Origin: Neobacillus rhizophilus
Lineage (GTDB): Bacteria; Bacillota; Bacilli; Bacillales; Cytobacillaceae
Assembly: GCF_018343535.1 (NCBI RefSeq)
Contig: NZ_JAGYPF010000002.1
Span: 770,103 to 834,102, forward strand
Direction of reading: 5' to 3'
Length of the DNA stretch: 64,000 nt
The notes below the pieces were generated by a model that saw only the letters and a list, made by a program, of their open reading frames with translations, did no database searches and was not told the DNA's origin. Positions 1 through 9,417 of this stretch are shown piece after piece. The position numbers and the translations under genes were made by a program. Position 1 is the stretch's first letter, and each line of letters begins with the position of its first letter.

Positions 1-3000
1 GTGTCACTTTTTGAATCCGTCCCTCAGCCTTATATTCAAATGGTTTCGGAAGGGATTTGACAAATTCAACGGTTGCCTCTAAATCCTCTGGACCTACCTC
101 AAGGCCAGTTGATAGAGCACCAATTCCGTATTTCGCATTTCCATACATGTAATTGTTCACGACAACCGAATACTCCTTGTTAGGGTCAATCTTACTTCCA
201 TCAGGCAGGAAGAGGTCGACAACTTTTCCAGTTTTCGATACCGGGTCAAAAGTGTAGGTGTACTTGAAACCAGCAATATGGAAGTCGAGGCCGCGGTCGG
301 TAATCTGATTGTTCAAAACTGTTTCCAAATCAGCACCGCTTAAGTAAACCTTATTTAGTACGTTCCCGAATGGCTGAATCGCGAATAAATCGCCGAACGT
401 CACTTCTCCTGCGTCAAGATCGGCACGGACACCCCCGCCGTTCATCAGGGCGAAGTCTGAGTTCATCACTGCTTTCATGCCATCGGCAATCAGGTTGCCT
501 AGCCCGTTGTCACCAATCACATCTGCAGCAGAAGGGTATCCCTTAACCAGGCTAGTCAACGAATTGCCTACCACCTCGGCCTTTAACGGTGCCACCAAAT
601 CCTCATACTTTTTCATGATAGATGACACAGCAGGGTCAGGAGTATAATCAGATTGGAAAACCGTTACGATTTCCGCTTCCTTCTTCAAGACATCGCCAGA
701 TACAGGATCTAGCTCAAGGTCAACATCGGAAAAAGCAGAACCGTAAGAGTAGGCTTGAACAATTAATTTGTTATCTACAATTCTATTGTTATAAACATGG
801 TTATGTCCTGCGAAAATCACATCGACCTCATCATCAATAGTCTCTGCAATTTTTGAAGCATCGAACTTATCTGTATACCCAGTCTGTGCCGCTGGATTAT
901 GTGCGAGAACGACGATGGCCCGAATGCCTTGTTCTTTTAACACTGCCGTATATTTGTTAATGGCTTCTGCTTCATCGGTAATTTGTAGGTTTTCGTTGCC
1001 CTTTGTGACAATCATTTCCGGCGTTTCTTGGGTGATGACGCCGATAAAGCCAATTTTCACGCCGCCGACTTCTTTCACCGCATATGGTGCTGTGATTAAC
1101 TCGCCAGTGGATTTGTCATAAGCATTGGCCGCAATAACCGGGAAATTCATCCCATCGTATCCAGCCGTTCCTTTTCCGTCAGGATGCTCCCCGCCATTAA
1201 TCATCCGGCGAAGCTCATCGATTCCCTCGTCAAATTCGTGGTTGCCAAGGGTGCCGACATCAAAGCCCAATGACTCCATGACCTCGACGGTTGGTTCATC
1301 TTGAAAAAGAGCAGAGATAAGCGGGCTGCCGCCAATCATATCTCCTGCATGGACAAGCAGGGTGTTTGGGTTGGTTGCTTCACGCTCTCGAAGTGCCGCG
1401 GCTGTGTATTCCATGCTCCCCGCAAGTTTGCCGTTTACTGTTGTATCCGTATCCAATTGTCCGTGTAGGTCATTCATGCCAAGCAGCTGGACCTTGACAG
1501 GCTCCACACTTAAGTTCAATTTATAAATGCCGAAGCCATCCTTGTCGGTTTTTCCGGTATAGGAAATATTGCTGCCTTCCTTAAGGAATTTTGCTCCTTC
1601 AGGCGAAGATGTAAAGGTAACATTCACATTTCCGGCGATTGGGGCAATCGACCAGTTTCCATCAGCAGTAGGCGTAATTTCTTTCTTTTCCGTAATATAA
1701 TCCATCAAAATCTGACGGTTTTCATCTGCTGAATCTACAACCAGTTCGCTTCCCTTTACGCCTGGGAAGTTACCGCCGCCGCCGGCACGATAGTTATTCG
1801 TAACCACGATAAAGTCTTGATTTGGATCGACAGGCTGACCGTTATAAGTCAGGTTGACAACACGGCTTGAATCCGGGTTAACTAGATTTCCATCCTTATC
1901 ATATCTAGCTGGTTCAGTTACATTGATTTGATATTGAACACCGTCAATAACGTCAAAGTTATAAACCGGAAACCCTGAGTTTAATAGAGGTTGATCTCCT
2001 GCTTTCGATGGGTCAATCGTATTAAACTTCCCTGCTGACATTTCAATCCACTCTTTGACAACAGAGCCTTTGACCTTAATGGCCTTCAGCGTATTATCGT
2101 ACAAATACAAGTCGCCGGCACTGCGAATGGTTAAATCGCCTTTTTGAATTTCTGTATACTCGGCCACTCCGTTGCGGCCAGCCTTAAATGGTGCACCAAC
2201 TGAAAGGATTGGCAGGTCCTTATATTCCGGTTTGCTCCCTGCAATATATTTTTCCACATACCATTTTTGCGCATCGGTGACGACTTGGATGGAAGGGTCA
2301 TCCTGTACTAGTGCAAAATAGCTGTAGATATCATCGGTTGTTTTTCCAATCGGAGTATTAACGTATTTAATTGTTGCTTCATGGTCCGCCTTCACCGCAT
2401 CCACGATGGATTGAACCGGCTTTACCTGTGTTGGCGAATAAATCTCACGTGTGGCAGACTGAGAATCAGCCACTGACCATTTTCCTTTCACCTTCACAAG
2501 ATCAAGGTCAATAATCCCCAACGATCCGCCGCCATAACCAGCTTGGACAGCTGGAACGCCGTTAATGGTTCCTTTTGCATTATCTACACCAGGTAGCGGT
2601 TGGCCGTCAGCTCCTTTGAACAATCCATCGAGAGAATTAACGTCCTTTGCCGGGAACAACTTATGCGTATGTGAGAACGTAATCGCATCGATGCCAGGCA
2701 CTTCACTTAAGGCATAGATGACATCTTCCGTGTTGGCCTTGTTTCCGTTGAATCCGGAGTGTGTCATCGCAATGATGACATCCGCGCCTTTTTCACGCAT
2801 TTGCGGAATAAACCTTTTAGCTGTGTCCACGATATTTTTTGTAATAACCTTGCCGTCCAGATTCGCCTTGTCCCACTCGTTGATTTGCGGCGGCACGAAG
2901 CCGATGAAGCCAACTTTGATCACATGGTTCTTGCCTTGCTCATCGACGACCTTTTTGTTGATGATTCTGTAAGGCGTAAATTTGTTTACGTCATTATCCG

Positions 3001-3523
3001 GATTATTGTCATGGTCATCAATGTATACGTTCGCATTGACAAATGGAAAATTCGCGTCATTGTATGCTTCTTCTAAAAAATCAAGGCCATAATTGAACTC
3101 ATGATTCCCCAATGTGGCCATATCATAGCCCATTTGGTTCATTGCTTTGAAGACCGGGTGAACCTGGCCGCGTTTTAACGGTTCTACCTTTGCAAAGTAG
3201 GTACCGAGCGGCGTCCCTTGAATCAAGTCCCCATTATCAACCAATAGACTGTTATCTACTTCTGCACGGGCATCCTTCACAAGCGCTGCGGTACTGGCCA
3301 GTCCAACCTTTAAGTATTCGGCATTCTTGTAATAGTCATAGTTTAGTAGATTGGTATGCAGATCCGTCGTTTCCATTAGACGGAGTTCTACCATTGGATT
3401 AGCATTGCTGTTTTTCGGGGCTGCATTAGCTTTCCCTGTTGGAAAAAATGGAACGGTTACAAGTGAAACGGCAAGTGCTGCGGATAAAAGTCTCTTTGCT
3501 TTAGTTATTTCTCTCTTTTTCAA
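1..3523 (-). CDS. yfkN: Multifunctional 2',3'-cyclic nucleotide phosphodiesterase / 5'-nucleotidase, YfkN-like (3' end outside window)
   Basis: Exported enzyme that removes phosphate from cyclic nucleotides and nucleoside monophosphates outside the cell, for phosphate and nucleoside salvage. The start is a TTG at 3523: an AGGAGG lies 8 bases upstream, and the upstream ATG at 3526 runs into a stop after eight codons. Residues 1-37 form a signal peptide (KKR, hydrophobic core, KANA). Two calcineurin-like metallophosphatase/nucleotidase modules follow in tandem. The first starts with DLHTN near residue 50 and includes GFNGNKANTEDV and FSHTH near 265-285. The second starts near 674 with NDLHGQLD and includes GDMIGG, GNHEFDEG and FAGHNH, then a 5'-nucleotidase C-terminal domain (NGGGVRADL). 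About 1174 codons are visible. B. subtilis YfkN has 1462 residues, so the missing end probably carries a wall-sorting tail. That last point is inference. Confidence 0.92.
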   Translation of the reverse strand, partial: MKKREITKAKRLLSAALAVSLVTVPFFPTGKANAAPKNSNANPMVELRLMETTDLHTNLLNYDYYKNAEYLKVGLASTAALVKDARAEVDNSLLVDNGDLIQGTPLGTYFAKVEPLKRGQVHPVFKAMNQMGYDMATLGNHEFNYGLDFLEEAYNDANFPFVNANVYIDDHDNNPDNDVNKFTPYRIINKKVVDEQGKNHVIKVGFIGFVPPQINEWDKANLDGKVITKNIVDTAKRFIPQMREKGADVIIAMTHSGFNGNKANTEDVIYALSEVPGIDAITFSHTHKLFPAKDVNSLDGLFKGADGQPLPGVDNAKGTINGVPAVQAGYGGGSLGIIDLDLVKVKGKWSVADSQSATREIYSPTQVKPVQSIVDAVKADHEATIKYVNTPIGKTTDDIYSYFALVQDDPSIQVVTDAQKWYVEKYIAGSKPEYKDLPILSVGAPFKAGRNGVAEYTEIQKGDLTIRSAGDLYLYDNTLKAIKVKGSVVKEWIEMSAGKFNTIDPSKAGDQPLLNSGFPVYNFDVIDGVQYQINVTEPARYDKDGNLVNPDSSRVVNLTYNGQPVDPNQDFIVVTNNYRAGGGGNFPGVKGSELVVDSADENRQILMDYITEKKEITPTADGNWSIAPIAGNVNVTFTSSPEGAKFLKEGSNISYTGKTDKDGFGIYKLNLSVEPVKVQLLGMNDLHGQLDTDTTVNGKLAGSMEYTAAALREREATNPNTLLVHAGDMIGGSPLISALFQDEPTVEVMESLGFDVGTLGNHEFDEGIDELRRMINGGEHPDGKGTAGYDGMNFPVIAANAYDKSTGELITAPYAVKEVGGVKIGFIGVITQETPEMIVTKGNENLQITDEAEAINKYTAVLKEQGIRAIVVLAHNPAAQTGYTDKFDASKIAETIDDEVDVIFAGHNHVYNNRIVDNKLIVQAYSYGSAFSDVDLELDPVSGDVLKKEAEIVTVFQSDYTPDPAVSSIMKKYEDLVAPLKAEVVGNSLTSLVKGYPSAADVIGDNGLGNLIADGMKAVMNSDFALMNGGGVRADLDAGEVTFGDLFAIQPFGNVLNKVYLSGADLETVLNNQITDRGLDFHIAGFKYTYTFDPVSKTGKVVDLFLPDGSKIDPNKEYSVVVNNYMYGNAKYGIGALSTGLEVGPEDLEATVEFVKSLPKPFEYKAEGRIQKVT

Positions 3524-3855
3524 CCATGTCGCCTCCTAAAAATCTATCATTTTACTTCAGGAAAAATGGAATCCCCCCTAAAAAAAGTCTAAGTACCAAT
3601 TTGTTCTTATTGAAGGACAAAATTAGCATCATTCAAAAAATACGTTCTTAATTGAGGGTTTATGTCCTTTTTTAGGTAGTTTTTCCTTATTTTTCACCCA
3701 AGCTTTTTCATCATAAAAAACTTTTTCAAGTTTCGTAAGGGAAGAAAGTTGTAGGTCTAAATATACTTAAGTTCGAAATTTCGCCCCCTCTATAAACAAT
3801 TTTGATATTATGTTGTATCCTTATAGATAGAACTTAAGAGAAGGACGGTATTTTC
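3524..3855. other. Divergent intergenic region
   Basis: 332 bases between the divergently transcribed yfkN and the YitT-family gene. No coding signal is seen. A 9-bp inverted repeat, CTTAAGTTC at 3766-3774 and GAACTTAAG at 3830-3838, lies just upstream of the YitT start and could be an operator or a coincidence. No clear consensus promoter could be assigned. Confidence 0.5.
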
Positions 3856-4689
3856 ATGAAAAAAACGGCAAAGGACATCCTATATATTTTTCTTGGTGCC
3901 CTTATTTTTGCGATAGGGGTGAATTATTTTACCATCCCAAACCATCTCTCCGAAGGCGGCATTTTAGGGATCACCATTGTGGCTCACTATTTGTTTGGCT
4001 GGTCGCCAGGTGTTGTGAACTTCGTATTAAATGCCGTACTAATTTTAATAGGATATAAATTTTTTGATAAAAGAGCTTTTGTTTATACACTAGTTTCGCT
4101 TGCAGCCTGTTCAGGGTTTTTATTTTTAACAGAGGATATCGGAAGAAAGCTGACGGAGGATACCCTGCTTGCCTCGTTGTTTGCCGGATTGCTAGTGGGA
4201 GCAGGTTTAGGCTTTATTTTTCGCGCTGGCGGAACGTCTGGGGGCACGACCATTTTGGCAAGACTGGCGAATCAATTTTTTGGATGGAGCATGGGAAAAG
4301 CGATGCTCATCATTGACATTGTCGTGGTCGCAGGATCGATATTCATCATCGGCTTGGAAAAAGCGATGTTCACATTGTTGATTGTGTACGTCGGGGCGAA
4401 GGCGATTGATTTCATCGTGGAAGGGCTTGATGAACGGGTTGCCGTTTTAGTCATTTCCAACTCGCCTGAGGCAGTTTTGGCCGCTATTACCGAGAAAATG
4501 TCACGCGGCCTTACCGTCCTCGAAGGACACGGCGGCTATACCGGCCAGAAAAAAGAGGTCCTATACATTGTCATCAACAAACAAGAAATCGTTCAACTCA
4601 AAAACACCATTGCATGCATCGACCCAAACGCTTATGTCACCGTCCACAACGTCCACGAAATGATGGGGAAGGGGTACAAAGCAGGGTAG
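3856..4689 (+). CDS. YitT family membrane protein (DUF161 + DUF2179)
   Basis: A 277-residue integral membrane protein of the YitT/YpjC/YqfU family, which has several paralogues per Bacillus genome. Its molecular function is not established. About five or six hydrophobic segments cover residues 8-180, with the glycine-rich family stretch GAGLGFIFRAGGTSGGTTI near 116-134. The soluble C-terminal DUF2179 domain (about 195-270) contains the typical RGLTVLEGHGGYTGQKKEVL region, a probable ligand-binding or regulatory fold. The ATG has GAAGGACGG 8-10 bases upstream. It stands alone, divergent from yfkN and followed by a REP-like element. Confidence 0.88.
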   Translation: MKKTAKDILYIFLGALIFAIGVNYFTIPNHLSEGGILGITIVAHYLFGWSPGVVNFVLNAVLILIGYKFFDKRAFVYTLVSLAACSGFLFLTEDIGRKLTEDTLLASLFAGLLVGAGLGFIFRAGGTSGGTTILARLANQFFGWSMGKAMLIIDIVVVAGSIFIIGLEKAMFTLLIVYVGAKAIDFIVEGLDERVAVLVISNSPEAVLAAITEKMSRGLTVLEGHGGYTGQKKEVLYIVINKQEIVQLKNTIACIDPNAYVTVHNVHEMMGKGYKAG

Positions 4690-4690
4690 A

Positions 4691-4750
4691 GGTGTCAGGC
4701 GCCGCACGTGGACAAATTGGGTTTTGTCCACGTGGGGTGGACACTGACAG
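4691..4750. repeat. REP-like dispersed element A, copy 1 (full hairpin)
   Basis: Contains GTGTCAGGCGCCGCACGTGG and then two further GTGGACA-type blocks. The element folds on itself: outer arms TGTCAG / CTGACA and inner arms ACGTGGACAA / TTGTCCACGT. Related copies lie at 5332, 12361 and 15523. It sits directly after the stop codon of the YitT-family gene. Confidence 0.75.
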
Positions 4751-4852
4751 AATTTTGTATGATATGTGATAGTTCGACAGGTTTACTGTTTTTGGCATAG
4801 TAATCCAAAGTATATAGGAGTATAATTTTTTTAGAAAAGGGAGGTGATTGTG

Positions 4853-5164
4853 ATGGATGGGAAACGATTTGACAGGCTAGAAGAAATGCTTTCTAATTTA
4901 ATTGGAATGGTAGGCGGGATTAAAACGGAACTGTCGGAATTACGAGGGGAACAGCAAGGAATAAAAGCAGAACTGTCAGAATTACGAAGTGAACAGCTAG
5001 GGATAAAAGCGGAACTTTCAGAAATGCGTGCCGAAAACCAAAAACAATTTGCGGAAATCCATGCAAAGCTAACCGACATGCAAGCAGACCAGGACCATAT
5101 TTGGGAAAAGGCAGCTAGAAATGAACGGGAGTTGGCGAAACTTAAAATACATCTTCAGTTATAA
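4853..5164 (+). CDS. Small coiled-coil protein with tandem 14-residue repeats
   Basis: A 103-residue charged, cytoplasmic-looking protein with no cysteine and no membrane segment. Start chosen at ATG 4853, 8 bases after GGGAGGTG; an upstream GTG at 4844 lies inside that Shine-Dalgarno. The middle is three near-identical 14-residue units of the form GIKAELSELRSEQL (about residues 22-63). The encoding 42-base units are also very similar, so the array can expand or contract by slippage. Leu/Ile spacing predicts a continuous coiled coil, probably a homo-oligomer. Similar short coiled-coil proteins are common hypothetical proteins in Bacillus. No function can be assigned. The gene is single and is followed by a terminator. 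Confidence 0.75.
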   Translation: MDGKRFDRLEEMLSNLIGMVGGIKTELSELRGEQQGIKAELSELRSEQLGIKAELSEMRAENQKQFAEIHAKLTDMQADQDHIWEKAARNERELAKLKIHLQL

Positions 5165-5245
5165 GACCTTCAATAAAAAATCTGCATATACAATCAGTAA
5201 AATATTCATTTGAGAACCCCATGATTATCAAAAAATCAGCGTTTC

Positions 5246-5296
5246 AAAAAAAGGAAGTATCCTCATTCTTTAGAATTTGGAAAACTTCCTTTTATT
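5246..5296. terminator. Rho-independent terminator, likely bidirectional
   Basis: AAAAGGAAGT pairs with ACTTCCTTTT across a loop of about 24 bases, with A- and T-rich flanks on both sides. It lies after the coiled-coil gene and can also serve the convergent oxidoreductase gene. Confidence 0.75.
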
Positions 5297-5331
5297 ATAA
5301 TTTACAGAGAGTTGTAAGATGGGGCATTTAT

Positions 5332-5360
5332 GGTGTCAGGCACCGTGCGTGGACATTTTG
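5332..5360. repeat. REP-like dispersed element A, copy 2 (partial)
   Basis: GGTGTCAGGCACCGTGCGTGG followed by ACA. It matches the first half of copy 1 and abuts the 3' end of the oxidoreductase gene. The second half (GGGTGGACA) is missing. Confidence 0.7.
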
Positions 5361-5367
5361 AGTGTTT

Positions 5368-7452
5368 TTACATCCCATTCAGTTTTTCGATTGCCACTCG
5401 GCCTGAGAAGAAGGTGGCGCCGTCGCCCATATCGGCAATTCGGTCAGGTGTGAGGGAGTTAACCAGGTACTTTGTTGATGTGTTTACGGTTGCGCCCGAT
5501 TTCTTAGCTTCATCAGCCCATAAACCCTGTGTCACAACCACTCCCGGAAGAACGCTGTCCCCGACCGCGGCTTTCAGCTCTACCTCACCACGATGGTTCC
5601 AGACCCGGACATGTTCACCATCCTCAATCTCCAGTCGTGTCGCATCCTTGCAATTCATAAAGAGACGCGGCTCTTTTTCCAAGGAAACATGCTTATCGTT
5701 GTTAGAAAAAGTCGAGTTTAAGAAATTATGATTCGGTCCCGGGACAAATTGAAACGGGAACTCACCGTCATCTTCCACCAACGGCACGTAGGTTGGCAGC
5801 GGCGGGTACCCGTCCTCCTTCATCCGCTCCGAGTATAATTCGATTTTCCCGCTTGGCGTCGGCAGCCTGCCCGGGAACAGCGGCTTAACATCAGCCTTCA
5901 CATAATGGCGCTCTGCCAGCACCTCGTAGTTCACATTTCCCATATAAGGATTTCGCGGGTTATCAAGCGCACACGTAATCATTTCCGCTTCCGTCTCCGT
6001 AAACGCCGTCTCCGTAAAGCCCATTCGCTCAGCGAGCAGTCGGAATACCTCGACATTCGACTTCGCCACGCCGAACGGTTCGATGACCGGCTGCTGCAGC
6101 TGCACAAAATGATGCCAGTACGAAGTATAGAAATCGGTATTTTCGACCGACGATGTCGCCGGAAGCACAATATCCGCGTACTTGGCCGTTTCTGTTAAAA
6201 ATAAATCATGCACCACAATAAACAAGTCTTCACGTGCAAGTCCTTCACGCACCTTCCCGCTTGAAGGAGCCACAACTGCCGGATTAGAACCATATACATA
6301 CATTGACTTCACAGGCGGATCAAGCGTTAACAAGGCATCGCCGAGCAAATTCATATTCACACTGCGTGTGTTTTTATTTTTCAAAAAATCAGGCCGCTGC
6401 AGCCTTGCTGCGTTATGGGCCAAGTATCCCGAATTGCCTTTGATGGCGCCGCCGCCCTTCACAAGCCACTGGCCAGTCAACGCTGGCAGGCAGGAAACTG
6501 TCCGGACGAACATGCCGCCATTATCGTGGTGCTGCGGGCCATTTCCAATTCGAATAAAAGAAGGCGACGTAGACCCATACATTCGTGCCAAGCCATAGAT
6601 ATCGTCTGCTAGCACCCCGGTAATTTTAGAAACCGTAGCCGGGTCATATTGCTTCACATGCTCTCGCAGTTCCTCGTGCCCAACCGTATATTTTTTCAAA
6701 AAGTCTTCATCGACCATGTTTTCGTCAAACAAAATGTGCATGATGCCGAGGGCCAAGGCGCTGTCCGTGCCCGGCAAAATCGGAATAAACCAATCCGCCA
6801 ATCTACCAGTTTGGTTTTTATGGACATCGATGACGACAATCTTGGCTCCATTTTCGCGGCGGGCCTTTTGCGCCAAAGCCACTTGGTGCATGTTCGTGCT
6901 CACCGCATTGATGCCCCAGAAAATGAACAGCTTCGTGTGAATTGTCTCCTCAGGGTCAATGCCAAAGCTACCGCCCATTGTATACTTGTATCCGACTGCC
7001 CCGGCCGAGTTGCAGATGGTCCGGTCAAGCCGTGAGGCACCAAGCCTGTTCCAAAAGCGGCGGTCCATACCTTCGGCTGCTAGCCGCCCCATATTTCCGT
7101 AAAAGCTATAGGGAAGGATGCTCTCAGGGCCGTCTGTTTGAATTAGTTGCTTCCAGTGATCCGTGATGTTGCTCAGCGCTTCGTCCCAGCTAATCCGCAA
7201 AAACCGTCCCTCGCCTTTTGCCCCGATGCGCTTCAGCGGATATTGCAGGCGTTTTTCGTCATGAATCCGTTCCGCCATGTTCCGAACCTTATTGCAAATG
7301 TGCCCTTTTGTCACGGGGTGTTCCGGGTCGCCATCGACTTTGACAATCTTGCCGTCTTTTTTGTGTAACAGGAGGCCGCACTGATCCGGACAGTCAAGCG
7401 GGCAGACCGCATGAAAAATTCCATCTCGCGGGAGACTTTCGTAGGAAGGCAT
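5368..7452 (-). CDS. Cytoplasmic molybdopterin-dependent oxidoreductase (formate dehydrogenase-like family)
   Basis: A 694-residue member of the molybdopterin oxidoreductase family, related to B. subtilis YoaE. The N-terminal [4Fe-4S] site is C17-x3-C21-x3-C25 with the fourth cysteine at C53 (GHICNK). ICNSAG near residue 147 sits where the family places its Mo ligand, which would make the ligand a cysteine; this is inference. The molydopterin dinucleotide-binding C-terminal domain spans about 570-690 (NHNFLNSTFSNN, HRGEVELKA). There is no twin-arginine signal, so it is cytoplasmic. Start chosen at ATG 7452, 7 bases after AAGGAG; the upstream in-frame ATG at 7458 is too close to that site. No partner subunit genes lie next to it, so the electron acceptor and substrate are unknown. 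Confidence 0.88.
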   Translation of the reverse strand: MPSYESLPRDGIFHAVCPLDCPDQCGLLLHKKDGKIVKVDGDPEHPVTKGHICNKVRNMAERIHDEKRLQYPLKRIGAKGEGRFLRISWDEALSNITDHWKQLIQTDGPESILPYSFYGNMGRLAAEGMDRRFWNRLGASRLDRTICNSAGAVGYKYTMGGSFGIDPEETIHTKLFIFWGINAVSTNMHQVALAQKARRENGAKIVVIDVHKNQTGRLADWFIPILPGTDSALALGIMHILFDENMVDEDFLKKYTVGHEELREHVKQYDPATVSKITGVLADDIYGLARMYGSTSPSFIRIGNGPQHHDNGGMFVRTVSCLPALTGQWLVKGGGAIKGNSGYLAHNAARLQRPDFLKNKNTRSVNMNLLGDALLTLDPPVKSMYVYGSNPAVVAPSSGKVREGLAREDLFIVVHDLFLTETAKYADIVLPATSSVENTDFYTSYWHHFVQLQQPVIEPFGVAKSNVEVFRLLAERMGFTETAFTETEAEMITCALDNPRNPYMGNVNYEVLAERHYVKADVKPLFPGRLPTPSGKIELYSERMKEDGYPPLPTYVPLVEDDGEFPFQFVPGPNHNFLNSTFSNNDKHVSLEKEPRLFMNCKDATRLEIEDGEHVRVWNHRGEVELKAAVGDSVLPGVVVTQGLWADEAKKSGATVNTSTKYLVNSLTPDRIADMGDGATFFSGRVAIEKLNGM

Positions 7453-7644
7453 AAGCATTCTCCTTAAAGAGTTTGATAGATTTATACTATCGCAGAATGT
7501 GCTTGATTGTCACGAGTGGTTGGAGAGAAAAATACTATCACCCAATACGAAATCTGTTTTAGAACGCCAAATTCAAAATCCAGCCAACCTCACCGCGACA
7601 AAATAAGTATGTGATTTAAATCAAGGATGGGCTGTTTTTTTAAA

Positions 7645-7675
7645 AACTAAAAAAGGCTTCAAAATTTGAAGTCCG
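7645..7675 (-). terminator. Rho-independent terminator
   Basis: On the minus strand, GACTTCAAA pairs with TTTGAAGCC and is followed by TTTTTT. It sits immediately downstream of the DUF3267 gene. Confidence 0.8.
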
Positions 7676-7680
7676 TATGT

Positions 7681-8286
7681 TTAATGATTCCAATAGGTCT
7701 TGTGCCCGTTATTTATTAAAATACTATTATTCGGAACTTGTTTGATTATCAGTAGGAGATTCAGCATATCTACAGATGAAGCCAATGAATTTACTATAAT
7801 CAAAAACTTTAATGTCGAAGTTAATAGCCCGAAGAAACCTAATATAAATGGCAAAACAACGGAAATGATTAAGAATGGTGCTATTGTAATCAGGATAAAT
7901 CTTGATTTTGACATCACTTCTTCAGTGGCTGCAAACCCGCCAAACCATGTTAGCCCAATAAATGTATTGTCTGAGTTAATAAAATTGGGGATAAAAATTA
8001 AATGAAGCAATTCATGAAAAATTACAAGTAATATTATTAATAAAATGACTCCAAAGTCGATGGTTAATGATATAGAATCGGATAGCAGCCCAAATTCCCT
8101 CAATGAAATAGGAGAGAAAAGATTTATTATCCCACTAGAGATAAGTCCATTGATCATCATAAATGGAAGAGACAAAAAAATAGCACTTACCACATGTTTA
8201 GGTTCTTTCAGCGGAACCCAATTGTTGTTAATAAGCTCAAGGTGTACATCTTCATTAAATTCTGGCAACTTGGTTTTTATTTTCAC
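7681..8286 (-). CDS. DUF3267 putative membrane zinc metalloprotease
   Basis: A 201-residue membrane protein of the DUF3267 family. It has four or five hydrophobic segments and the zinc-metalloprotease motif HELLH (FHELLHLIFIPNF, about residue 90), where HExxH would bind zinc inside or beside the membrane. The rest of the family signature is visible as GLTWFGGFAATEEVMSK. Start is GTG at 8286 with GGAGGT 7 bases upstream. It is a single gene with its own terminator, and the neighbours give no clue to a substrate. The family is poorly characterised, so protease activity is inferred from HExxH only. Confidence 0.82.
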   Translation of the reverse strand: MKIKTKLPEFNEDVHLELINNNWVPLKEPKHVVSAIFLSLPFMMINGLISSGIINLFSPISLREFGLLSDSISLTIDFGVILLIILLVIFHELLHLIFIPNFINSDNTFIGLTWFGGFAATEEVMSKSRFILITIAPFLIISVVLPFILGFFGLLTSTLKFLIIVNSLASSVDMLNLLLIIKQVPNNSILINNGHKTYWNH

Positions 8287-8585
8287 GAAATACCTCCATC
8301 ATTAACAGTCCTAAAAATATATACGTCTATTGATGTGAAAAGTTTCCGTTTGTTGGAAAAATAGCCTTTCCAAAAAGAAAACAGTTGGTTTCTTTACTCT
8401 CAAATAACTGTCGGGGCCCCGCCCATTACATCAATAAGGCCCTTTTTAGAGTCGAATTTTGCAGTTTTCCCGGGAAATCTTGTTGAATTTGCTGTTTTGA
8501 AGGGAACCTCAAAAATTTATTATCCTTTCACCAATCACCTTTCCACCCATAGGATATTAAATAAGAATGGGTGGGAGGTTTTTCT
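8287..8585. other. Divergent intergenic region with hairpins
   Basis: No gene is seen. ACAGTT near 8381 pairs with AACTGT near 8405, and GGGCC (about 8415) pairs with GGCCC (about 8439) followed by TTTTT. The second could be a terminator or attenuator reading rightwards into the ferritin-like gene, although no plus-strand gene lies upstream. Confidence 0.35.
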
Positions 8586-9026
8586 ATGTATCCTTATTCC
8601 AATTACCTTGACGCATTAAACCGGCAAGGCAATAAATTGATAGGTGAAGTGGAGAGGGCGATCAATGGGGAGTACAGTGCCATCGATTGTTATGCCAAGC
8701 TGGCCAATTTGGCTTCTAACAAGGGAGAACGAGATCAAATCCTGGAAATTCGCCAGGATGAAATCAAACATTATCAGCAGTTTGTGGAAATATACCGAAG
8801 ACTAACGGGGCAGCATCCGCAGCCGAAAATTATTGAAGAATGTCCCGGAAATTACCTGAATGGGCTGGAGTTTGCCCTGGTGGATGAGCAAAAAACGGTC
8901 GATTTTTATCTAGAAATTTCCGATACCGCAAACGACCCGTTTATTAGGGAGGTCTTTCGCAGGGCCGCCGCGGATGAACAGAATCATGCGGTGTGGTTTT
9001 TGTACTTTTTTTCAAAAAGAAAATAA
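8586..9026 (+). CDS. Ferritin-like di-iron protein (rubrerythrin-type four-helix bundle)
   Basis: A 146-residue soluble protein with the ferritin-like ligand pattern. The glutamates are in GEYSAIDCY and VDEQKTVDFY, and two ExxH motifs occur in QDEIKHYQQF and DEQNHAVWF. Together they form the expected carboxylate-bridged di-iron site of a four-helix bundle. It has no rubredoxin domain, so it resembles the short ferritin-like proteins of bacilli, some linked to spores or oxidative stress; that link is family knowledge, not seen here. Start chosen at ATG 8586, about 8 bases after GGGAGG; an upstream GTG at 8571 overlaps the Shine-Dalgarno. Single gene with a strong terminator. Confidence 0.82.
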   Translation: MYPYSNYLDALNRQGNKLIGEVERAINGEYSAIDCYAKLANLASNKGERDQILEIRQDEIKHYQQFVEIYRRLTGQHPQPKIIEECPGNYLNGLEFALVDEQKTVDFYLEISDTANDPFIREVFRRAAADEQNHAVWFLYFFSKRK

Positions 9027-9072
9027 AAAATGATCCCGGTAAACAGTATCCTTACCGGGGTCATTTTGCTAG
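9027..9072. terminator. Bidirectional Rho-independent terminator
   Basis: AATGATCCCGGTAA pairs with TTACCGGGGTCATT (one bulge), flanked by A and T tracts. It lies between the convergent ferritin-like gene and the small membrane protein gene. Confidence 0.85.
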
Positions 9073-9083
9073 ATGGTTCATGA

Positions 9084-9344
9084 TTAGTCCCTGCCGCCAC
9101 CTGAATCGCCTCCACTGTCGGAACTGCCATAATTATCGTTATCATTAGCGGTATCATGTAAATAGTCTCTATCATAATGATGGCCAGAGGATTTTTCTTT
9201 CTTAATGCTTGGGAAAATTAAGAAAGCCAAGATAATCAATATGGTCCCAAAGAACTCTTGCGTTCCAAAAATAAGGTATATACCCAAAATCAAGAGTACT
9301 GCACCAACCAGCCTTTGAAGCAATCTTATTGCTTTCAGAAACAT
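9084..9344 (-). CDS. Small membrane protein with Gly/Ser/Asp-rich tail
   Basis: 86 residues. Two hydrophobic segments at about 9-28 and 31-48 are separated by a short polar turn. A basic stretch (KKEKSSGHH) and a disordered acidic tail rich in Asn, Asp, Ser and Gly follow. The ATG at 9344 directly follows AAGGGGGG, an unusually short Shine-Dalgarno spacing; no better in-frame start is visible. The family is not recognised. The hydrophobic composition and the shared terminator with its convergent neighbour support a real gene. Confidence 0.6.
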   Translation of the reverse strand: MFLKAIRLLQRLVGAVLLILGIYLIFGTQEFFGTILIILAFLIFPSIKKEKSSGHHYDRDYLHDTANDNDNYGSSDSGGDSGGGRD

Positions 9345-9417
9345 CCCCCCTTATAAAATAATTATTTTCAAGTAGGACTTTTTATGTATTACGAACAGTT
9401 TACAACCTTATGAGGTC

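Noticed and set aside
3766..3838. CTTAAGTTC inverted repeat as a defined operator
   Set aside because: Two 9-base arms 55 bases apart in AT-rich DNA are weak evidence; noted only within the intergenic entry.
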